From contig JAMOSR010000030.1 in the NCBI GenBank assembly GCA_027062985.1, positions 1 to 10,420 on the forward strand: a stretch of DNA of 10,420 bases, in the 5' to 3' direction. This stretch comes from Nautiliaceae bacterium (lineage in GTDB: Bacteria; Campylobacterota; Campylobacteria; Campylobacterales; Nautiliaceae). Of the stretch, positions 1 through 5,576 are shown piece by piece. A program made the translations under genes and the position numbers. Under the pieces are notes generated by a model. It was not told the origin of the DNA, ran no database searches, and saw only the letters and a program-made list of their open reading frames with translations. Position 1 is the first letter of the stretch. Every line of letters starts with the position of its first letter.

Positions 1-83
1 GAGAGTGTAAGGTTCCAGTTTCTAATCGGCATAGTCCATTTTTTTTCAGCGTTTTGAATACCCATATAAAACAATTTAACCAA
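1..83 (-). pseudogene. IS256-family transposase, C-terminal fragment, 5'-truncated, runs off the window
   Basis: Read on the minus strand, positions 83 to 1 encode LVKLFYMGIQ followed by NAEKKWTMPIRNWNLTL. The block KKWTMPIRNWNLTL is a hallmark of the last part of IS256 (mutator-type) transposases, where it normally continues into the SQLAIYFEGR-like end that would lie left of base 1. The frame stays open rightwards to a TAA near base 176, but the residues encoded at about 84-173 do not look like transposase, and the rest of the protein (about 350 residues including the DDE catalytic core) is absent, because pflA occupies the space. So this is a broken copy that keeps only its tail. An ATG at 65-63 could be called as the start of a small protein, but I see this as debris. 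The family call rests on recognising one motif by eye. Confidence 0.72.
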
Positions 84-182
84 ATATGTCAAGGTTATAT
101 ATAACAATTTTCCAACTAAAGCATTAACACATACAAATTTATACCAATCCCCAAAACAAATCAAACATTTATTTTAGGGGAA
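84..182. other. AT-rich gene-free spacer between transposase remnant and miniature element
   Basis: No gene, RNA gene or clear promoter is supported here. The minus-strand frame of the transposase remnant is open across it, but its translation (for example GDWYKFVCVNALVGKLLY) resembles nothing I recognise. The only visible structure is the hairpin at 149-180, listed separately. The truncation point of the transposase lies somewhere around 84-95. Confidence 0.5.
149..180. repeat. Imperfect inverted repeat (CCCC...GGGG hairpin)
   Basis: CCCCAAAA at 149-156 pairs with TTTT-A-GGGG at 172-180 (one bulged A at 176). After one mismatch (157/171), AAAT at 158-161 pairs with ATTT at 167-170, leaving a five-base CAAAC loop. 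This gives 12 base pairs with one mismatch and one bulge. Neither strand has a run of T after the stem, so it is not a convincing intrinsic terminator. It ends two bases before the target duplication of the miniature element. Confidence 0.5.
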
Positions 183-190
183 AAGAAAAG
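183..190 (+). repeat. Target-site duplication, left copy (AAGAAAAG)
   Basis: AAGAAAAG directly abuts the outer end of the left terminal inverted repeat at 191. An identical copy abuts the right end at 348-355. A perfect 8-bp direct repeat placed exactly at both element ends is the footprint of transposition. Confidence 0.82.
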
Positions 191-347
191 GGTACTGACT
201 AAATAAAGTGAAACAATTGCAAATTTTAACGGAGAAAAAGCGTTAAAAAAAGTGCACTTAACCCGAAGGGCGCTTGTGTTTGCACTTTTTAGCTTTTTCG
301 AAGTGTTAAAAAATTTGCACTCTTGTTGAGCGTATTTAGTCAGTGCC
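191..347. mobile_element. 157-bp miniature inverted-repeat element (MITE)
   Basis: The ends are a 15-bp terminal inverted repeat: GGTACTGACTAAATA at 191-205 and TATTTAGTCAGTGCC at 333-347, complementary except for one T/G position (193/345). Inside, nearly the whole element folds back on itself: TGCAAATTT (218-226) with AAATTTGCA (311-319), GAAAAAGC (234-241) with GCTTTTTC (292-299), and AAAAAGTGCA (247-256) with TGCACTTTTT (281-290), leaving an apex near 257-280. It is flanked by perfect 8-bp copies of AAGAAAAG. It is far too small for a transposase, and the one minus-strand reading frame crossing it begins and ends outside it and looks like chance. It is therefore a non-autonomous element. 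Families making 8-bp duplications include IS256, IS1595 and IS66; I cannot assign one from the tips alone. Confidence 0.8.
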
Positions 348-355
348 AAGAAAAG
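348..355 (+). repeat. Target-site duplication, right copy (AAGAAAAG)
   Basis: Identical to the left copy at 183-190 and directly next to the right inverted repeat, which ends at 347. The pre-insertion site would have been a single A-rich AAGAAAAG. Confidence 0.82.
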
Positions 356-528
356 ATGAATGTAAGAGTTGTTTTGTGTTTTGGTATTATTTCCAAAAAT
401 AAAATTTTTTTATTACTGAAGGGATACAAATCTTATCAAACCCTTTGATCTTTCATCACCGTAAATATTATCACCGTTTGTCGTTAAAACGGTTTCAAGA
501 ACTTTTTTCTAATTTTGCGTAAAACGGA
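356..528. other. Gene-free 3' region of the operon with several small inverted repeats
   Basis: No coding region is supported. On the minus strand this is the sequence transcribed just after pflA. It holds ACCGTTT (473-479) with AAACGGT (487-493), ATCAAA (435-440) with TTTGAT (444-449), AATAAAA (398-404) with TTTTATT (408-414), and a direct repeat of ATCACCGT at 455-462 and 470-477. CGTTAAAACGG (482-492) and CGTAAAACGG (518-527) are similar to each other. None of the hairpins is followed by a T-run in the leftward direction, so the operon terminator cannot be placed with confidence. The stem at 473-493 is the strongest candidate for a 3' end or a stabilising structure. Confidence 0.45.
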
Positions 529-2781
529 TTAAAAAAGAGCTTTAGCATCCTTGCAGAGTCCTTTCCAGAGCTTGGAATCTTTTACTTTCAGACACTCGTC
601 TATATATTTTTTATCCCCGGTAAGGTTTGCAAGCATAAATAAAGCCCTTGCCTTATCCTCGCCTTTAACCCTTTTAAGAAGTTCTTTTAAAACTTTTACG
701 GCTTCTTCTTTATTTTTCGTATATTTTGCAAAAACAAATTCAACAAAAGGGGAATAAGGATGGGCTTTAAATCTGTTTTGTAAATCTATTATTTTTTTAG
801 CATAACTTGCCGCAAGCAGATTGTCGTTATTTTTTAAAGCCCGGTTTACTATTTTTATAAACGCATCGGCGTTTCTTATATCCTGATGTTTTTCAAGCTC
901 CTTAGCGACTTTTAAAGCCTCTTTATATTCTTTAAGTTTCCAAAGGGCGAAAAATTTATCAAGCAGATACGGATAACACCCTTTTTTCATAACACCGCAC
1001 AAATCATCAACAGCCGTTACGATATTTTTATAATCCCTAAGTCCTTTAAGAGCCTCTATTTTTCTTTTCATCCATTTAATAAACACTTCATCATCGGGAG
1101 AATTTAGATACTTATTACAAATAACGGACGCAATATCGTAATTTTTGGATTTTATAGCACATTCGTAAATTTTCTCATCCCATTTTTTATCAAGCGTCAG
1201 TTTGTATTTTTTTATAAGACTTATGGCCTCAAAACATCTGTTTTGTTTTAAAAGCTCTATTGCATACTCTTTTTTTACCTTTTTAAAAAACTTATCTTTA
1301 TCAGGAAACAGTTTCTCATCAAAATCCTTAAATTTATCTTCAAGCTCCAAAACTTCTTTATATTTTTTCATTTGATATAAAATCTTAACTTTTTCCACCA
1401 ACGCTTTTTTAGCTATATCCCCTTTATATTTCTCTAAAATCTTATCTATATATTCCAGTTTTTTAGTCAAATTGTTCTCAGGAATCTGAAATAATATTTT
1501 ATCCCTTAAAGCCGACACAGCATCGGCATAATCCCCATAAGGAAACTCTTTTAGGTATTTTTCCACAAATTTTAAAGCCAAATCGTATTTACCGTCTTCA
1601 TAAGCCCAAAGAGCAAGATTGTAAAGCAAAGGCTCGTATAAATCGTCAAGTTTTTTCAAACCTTTTAAAATATCTTCACCTATATTTATAGCCAAATCAT
1701 AAATTCTATGACTTGCAAGCATTTTTGCCAGTTCGTAAGCTTTATTTTTATTTTTTAAAATAAATTTTTTATTGGCTTTGTATATTTTTTTATAATATTC
1801 TATCGCTCTTTTTATATTTCCTTTATCCATATATCTTTGGGCAAGTCTTGCAGCGGCTAAAGAAGCTATATCCAAATCATTGGTTGAATAAAGAGCTTTT
1901 TCATAAAGTTTAAACGCTTTTTTTTCATCTCCCATCGTATAAAGCTGGTCTGCTAAATATATCATGGCAAGATAAGCCCATTTAGTATTCGGATACTCGG
2001 TAATAATCCTGTTGTAATAGTAACTCGCATTGCTTGCAAAACCTATTTTAGAATAGTTTTTACCTATAAGCAACAATACTTCAGGAAGTTTTTCGCTAAA
2101 AGCATATTTTTTTATCCACTCTTTTCCAAGGGATATAACACCATCGCTGTCATTGTTAGCATCCAAAATCTTAAGCTTAAGATAAAGAATATCTGACAAA
2201 AATACTGAATTCGGATAATTTTTTATAAACTCGTTAATTTCATCAACCACATCCCTGCCGGCTTTATAACTTTTTAAAATTTCAAAATATTTAATGATAT
2301 CTTTACTTTTTGCCATTTTTATAGGATTTAAATTTTCGTCTATAGGTCCTATATAAGGATATACTGTATGTTTAAAATAAAAATTAAGACCTTCTTGTTT
2401 ATTGTTAAGATATCTGTCATTTACGATTATTATCCATTTCTTTGCTTTTTTAGGTTTAAAAGGAGTTAAAAGAGGTTTATTATATAAGTTGTCTTCTAAG
2501 GCAAATACCTTAAATTTCCCTTTTCTAACGGTAATTATTATTTTTAAACTATTTTTTCCAAAAACAGGCAATATGTTAAAAAAATATGTTTTATCTTTAA
2601 AAACCGGAGTTTTTGGAACTTTATTAAATACACACACTATTTTGTTTTTACCAGTGGTACAACGGAAAGGAAAATTTTCATAAAGTGTCAAAATTTCATA
2701 CGGAACATTTTTATTTTTTCCGTAATCCACATTAATTTCAAGCCCAAATAATAAAAGAGGAAAAAAAAGAAAAAGTATCAA
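529..2781 (-). CDS. pflA: PflA-like periplasmic TPR protein of the flagellar motor
   Basis: This is a 750-residue exported repeat protein. Residues 1-14 are a hydrophobic signal segment; about 15-145 is a beta-rich, repeat-free domain with a likely disulfide pair (C41, C50); about 160-750 is a long series of helical hairpins with TPR-like spacing (for example YYYNRIITEYPNTKWAYLA at 254-272 and ALKFVEKYLKEFPYGDYAD at 402-420). The layout of signal, beta domain and TPR superhelix, and the length, fit PflA (paralysed flagella; close to 790 residues in C. jejuni). PflA is a periplasmic part of the motor disks that with PflB helps place the stator ring. pflA lies directly after nuoN in C. jejuni and H. 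pylori, as here. The start is TTG at 2781: there is no ATG before residue 153 and a stop lies seven codons upstream. AAGG at 2791-2788 is well spaced. The gene is visibly AT-richer and Lys-richer than the nuo genes. Confidence 0.85.
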   Translation of the reverse strand: MILFLFFPLLLFGLEINVDYGKNKNVPYEILTLYENFPFRCTTGKNKIVCVFNKVPKTPVFKDKTYFFNILPVFGKNSLKIIITVRKGKFKVFALEDNLYNKPLLTPFKPKKAKKWIIIVNDRYLNNKQEGLNFYFKHTVYPYIGPIDENLNPIKMAKSKDIIKYFEILKSYKAGRDVVDEINEFIKNYPNSVFLSDILYLKLKILDANNDSDGVISLGKEWIKKYAFSEKLPEVLLLIGKNYSKIGFASNASYYYNRIITEYPNTKWAYLAMIYLADQLYTMGDEKKAFKLYEKALYSTNDLDIASLAAARLAQRYMDKGNIKRAIEYYKKIYKANKKFILKNKNKAYELAKMLASHRIYDLAINIGEDILKGLKKLDDLYEPLLYNLALWAYEDGKYDLALKFVEKYLKEFPYGDYADAVSALRDKILFQIPENNLTKKLEYIDKILEKYKGDIAKKALVEKVKILYQMKKYKEVLELEDKFKDFDEKLFPDKDKFFKKVKKEYAIELLKQNRCFEAISLIKKYKLTLDKKWDEKIYECAIKSKNYDIASVICNKYLNSPDDEVFIKWMKRKIEALKGLRDYKNIVTAVDDLCGVMKKGCYPYLLDKFFALWKLKEYKEALKVAKELEKHQDIRNADAFIKIVNRALKNNDNLLAASYAKKIIDLQNRFKAHPYSPFVEFVFAKYTKNKEEAVKVLKELLKRVKGEDKARALFMLANLTGDKKYIDECLKVKDSKLWKGLCKDAKALF

Positions 2782-2787
2782 GCCCAG

Positions 2788-2812
2788 CCTTTTTGATAAT
2801 TATATCAAAAAG
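2788..2812 (-). promoter_or_regulatory. Hairpin covering the pflA ribosome binding site
   Basis: In the 32-base gap between nuoN and pflA, CTTTTTGATA (2789-2798) and TATCAAAAAG (2803-2812) form a perfect 10-bp stem with a 4-base loop. In the mRNA the 3' arm ends with AAAAAG, which together with the next G is the AAGG that should act as the pflA Shine-Dalgarno. Folding would hide it. There is no U-run after the stem, so it is not an intrinsic terminator. It may lower pflA translation relative to nuo, respond to temperature because the stem is nearly all A-U, or mark an RNA processing site. Confidence 0.5.
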
Positions 2813-2813
2813 A

Positions 2814-4145
2814 CTATAAACTTATTGTCGCACTAAACACATCAGAAGCTACGATACCAAAATAAACAGTACCGGCCAACAATATAAGCTGTCCTATTAA
2901 ACTTCCCTGAGACATATTAATAGTAACGTTATTATTAGGTTCGTCAAAATAGATATGTTTTATAATCCATACATAATACCCAACCGCTAAAGCAGAGTTT
3001 AACAACGCTATCAATACAATCCACCAAAGACCTGCGTCAACTCCCGCATAAAACGCAACCGCTTTACTTAAAAACCCGGCAAGCAGAGGAATACCCGCAA
3101 GAGAAAACAACTGAACAGTAAATATTAACGAATGTAAAGGAGCTTTTTTGTAAAGACCTTTAATATCTTCAAGATATTTAACTCCAAGTTCTCGTCTTAA
3201 ATCATTTAAAATTAAAAATACGCTTGTTTGCATAAATATATAAGCAATTGCATAATATAAAATCCCCGAATAAGAATAAACACTCGCCACGGCAGCAAAA
3301 GGAATTAAAGCATATCCGCTGTGGGCTATTGAAGAATAAGCCAAAATTTTTGAAATTCTTTTTTGCCAAAGCGCCATAAAATTTGCAAGAGTCATCGTAA
3401 GTATTGCAAAGAAACTGAAAATCAAAACAGTAGCCAAAGGATATACAACCAAAAACTTATAAAAAGCTTTAAAAGTAGCTACTAAAACAACACTTTTTAT
3501 AACCCCGCTGAGAATTGCAGCTGCTGCATGGTTTACCTGAGAATAAGCATCAGCCGCCCATCCATGCATAGGTACAACAGTTAACTTATAAAAAATTCCA
3601 GCCAACATAATAGCAACAGCAATTAACGTAAATTTACCAGATACATTCATATCTGTATAGTTAAAGCTATCTGTAGTAAAACTAAAAAGAGCAAATCCAA
3701 ATAAGATAATACCACTAGCCACAGCACCTGCAATAAACGCTTTTATAGCACCTTCGGCGTTATAAAAGTTTCTTATGTTTGCAACCAAAATATAAGAAAT
3801 AATTGCAATAACTTCAAACAAGACTATATACATAAAGAAATTATTAGTTTCCAAAAACGCTAAAGACGCTCCCGCTAAGAAAAGCATTTGAGCAATAAGA
3901 GGTCTTTCAAATCCTGTTAAAGAAAGAGAAACCGCCGCAAGAGTCGCCAATAATACAAACTCCATCAACCTTGTAGCATCATCCATTACAAAATAAGAGA
4001 AAACGCTGTTTAAGCTTTGTCCCGTATAAATAAAATAAGCAGCTACTATAAAAGCCGCTACCGCTATCATTTTAGCTATAAAAATATTGCTCCTGTAAAA
4101 TACTGGAACCAATAATCCCGCCGCTATTAATACTATAAAACTCAT
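2814..4145 (-). CDS. nuoN: NADH-quinone oxidoreductase subunit N (proton-pumping membrane subunit)
   Basis: Antiporter-like membrane subunit of complex I, carrying one of the proton channels next to NuoK. It has about 13-14 hydrophobic helices. Channel residues, numbered from the GTG noted below (subtract 1 for the ATG), are E112 (LFEVIAIISYILVA), K188 (FYKLTVVPMHGW), K218 (GVIKSVV) and K362 (GFLSKAVAF). YIFMQTSVFLIL at 303-314 matches the family pattern. The protein has 443 residues against about 485 in E. coli, as in compact family members. Start choice: GTG at 4148 and ATG at 4145 follow each other; GGAGGG at 4156-4151 lies 5 bases before the ATG but only 2 before the GTG, so I chose the ATG, whose A is shared with the nuoM TGA stop. 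This overlap implies translational coupling. The gene ends in TAG, 32 bases before pflA. Confidence 0.95.
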   Translation of the reverse strand: MSFIVLIAAGLLVPVFYRSNIFIAKMIAVAAFIVAAYFIYTGQSLNSVFSYFVMDDATRLMEFVLLATLAAVSLSLTGFERPLIAQMLFLAGASLAFLETNNFFMYIVLFEVIAIISYILVANIRNFYNAEGAIKAFIAGAVASGIILFGFALFSFTTDSFNYTDMNVSGKFTLIAVAIMLAGIFYKLTVVPMHGWAADAYSQVNHAAAAILSGVIKSVVLVATFKAFYKFLVVYPLATVLIFSFFAILTMTLANFMALWQKRISKILAYSSIAHSGYALIPFAAVASVYSYSGILYYAIAYIFMQTSVFLILNDLRRELGVKYLEDIKGLYKKAPLHSLIFTVQLFSLAGIPLLAGFLSKAVAFYAGVDAGLWWIVLIALLNSALAVGYYVWIIKHIYFDEPNNNVTINMSQGSLIGQLILLAGTVYFGIVASDVFSATISL

Positions 4146-5575
4146 CACATCCCTCCAAAGAAGCTAAATGCTTTATTTGCTAAATCAAAAATAGGTTGAG
4201 GATTTATACCGAAATAAACAATTAAAAAGGCATAAATACCAAGAGCAAATTTTTCAGGTAAGCTCATAGTAAACGCAGTTTTTTCTACAATAGGACTCAT
4301 AGGCCCATGAATTGCTCTTCTAACAGCCCAGATTATGTAACCGGCGCTGATAAGACCCGCAAGAGCTATAACGGCAATCCACCAACCGTACGCTTTTACA
4401 GCAGATATTATAATGGTAAGTTCTCCTACAAACCCCATGGTACCAGGAAGTCCAAGAGCAGCCATACCGGCTAAAATAAATATAGCAGCCGCATAAGGAG
4501 CTTTTTTCATAATTCCGCCCATTTCATCCATATACCACGTATGCGTTTGGTGATGCAACCACCCGGCAATCAAAAACAGAGGAGAAATTACAAGGGCGTG
4601 CCCTATCATTTCAAATAAAGCCGCACTAAGCCCGTCGTATGTCATAGTTGAAATAGCCACTACTACAAGTCCCATATGTGAGATTGAACTGTAAGCCACC
4701 ATTTTTTTGATATGTCTTTCGTAAATAGCCAAAAATCCTGCATACAATGTTGTAATAAGACCTATAATCAACATCCATTTCGCAAACTGAAGTGTAGTAA
4801 CAGGCATAAGCTCTACTGTGAATCTGATAAGACCGTATGCACCCATTTTTAACAATACACCCGCCAATAACACGGAAATACTGCTTGGAGCCTGTACGTG
4901 GGCGTCAGGCAGCCAGGTATGGAAAGGAAATACAGGAAGTTTCGCAGCAAAACCTAAAAACATTAACCACCAAATTAAAGCCGGCGTAGCTAAAGCCGTT
5001 TCTTTAATTAACGTCAAATCCCAATATCCCGTTTGTTTATAAAGAAGGAAAAAACCTACAAACATAAACATAGCAAACACATGCGTATAAAGAAAAAACT
5101 TAACCGCAGCATAAACTCTCTCTTCGGCTCCCCAAATACCCACTAAGAAAAGCATCGGTACAAGAGTAAGTTCCCAAAACATAAAAAACCAAAGAACGTT
5201 AGTAGTCATAAATACACCAAAAATAGGACCGCTAAACATTATAAGCAAACTAAAATAAGCAGCCGGTTTCTTTTCGTTCCATGAAGTAAATACAACCAAA
5301 ATCAAAAGAGCCGCCGTCAGTAAAAGCATAGCCACACTTAAAGCATCTATTTGAAGAGTCAGCTCAAAACCAAACTGAGGCACACTCAGGTAATTACCCA
5401 AAAATAAAAATCCCCCATCAGCCGGTAACTGATTATACCAGTTAAAGGCTATAAAAAAGAGTATCACAAACCAGCCAAGAGCAATATACTTAGCTATATG
5501 CTGAGCCCCTTTTGTCATAAAATAGACAAGGGCCGAGAGAAATATAGGTGCAAAAATTATATCTACCGCTACCAT
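4145..5575 (-). CDS. nuoM: NADH-quinone oxidoreductase subunit M (proton-pumping membrane subunit)
   Basis: Middle antiporter-like pump of the complex I membrane arm, 476 residues (E. coli about 509), with about 14 helices. Diagnostic stretches and channel residues are E135 in FMFWELTLVPMLFLVGIWG, K212 in GFAAKLPVFPFHTWLPDAH, the APSSISVLLAGVLLKMGAYG helix with K243, YSSISHMG at 295-302, and E385 in GTMGFVGELTII, the position equivalent to the terminal channel Glu of E. coli NuoM. The start ATG is one base after the nuoL stop, with AAAGGGG inside the end of nuoL as ribosome binding site. The end overlaps the nuoN start. No channel residue appears lost, so the half-channels look functional. 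Confidence 0.97.
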   Translation of the reverse strand: MVAVDIIFAPIFLSALVYFMTKGAQHIAKYIALGWFVILFFIAFNWYNQLPADGGFLFLGNYLSVPQFGFELTLQIDALSVAMLLLTAALLILVVFTSWNEKKPAAYFSLLIMFSGPIFGVFMTTNVLWFFMFWELTLVPMLFLVGIWGAEERVYAAVKFFLYTHVFAMFMFVGFFLLYKQTGYWDLTLIKETALATPALIWWLMFLGFAAKLPVFPFHTWLPDAHVQAPSSISVLLAGVLLKMGAYGLIRFTVELMPVTTLQFAKWMLIIGLITTLYAGFLAIYERHIKKMVAYSSISHMGLVVVAISTMTYDGLSAALFEMIGHALVISPLFLIAGWLHHQTHTWYMDEMGGIMKKAPYAAAIFILAGMAALGLPGTMGFVGELTIIISAVKAYGWWIAVIALAGLISAGYIIWAVRRAIHGPMSPIVEKTAFTMSLPEKFALGIYAFLIVYFGINPQPIFDLANKAFSFFGGM

Positions 5576-5576
5576 T

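Noticed and set aside
14..47. CRISPR-like repeat at the window edge (GTTTCTAATCGGCATAGTCC on the plus strand, with an AT-rich leader-like flank)
   Set aside because: Only one unit is visible, and the same bases read on the minus strand encode a recognisable IS256 transposase motif (KKWTMPIRNW), which explains them better.
63..92. TTGACA with an A/T-rich -10-like hexamer 17-18 bases on, reading leftward
   Set aside because: The -10 match is poor and the bases lie inside the transposase fragment's reading frame; taken as coincidence in AT-rich DNA.
161..349. 62-codon minus-strand reading frame across the MITE
   Set aside because: It spans the inverted-repeat element and both flanks, has no recognisable motif or ribosome binding site, and its composition follows the palindrome.
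473..509. Intrinsic terminator in the plus direction (ACCGTTT/AAACGGT stem, then a T-rich run)
   Set aside because: No plus-strand gene precedes it, and the T-run begins about ten bases after the stem.
2402..2683. Plus-strand 93-codon hydrophobic reading frame
   Set aside because: Antisense to the Lys/Ile-rich N-terminal domain of pflA; no independent evidence of a gene.
2758..2775. T8 tract in the pflA signal-peptide codons as a phase-variation switch
   Set aside because: Eight-base A/T runs also occur elsewhere in this AT-rich window (for example 39-46 and 1918-1925), so the tract is not distinctive.
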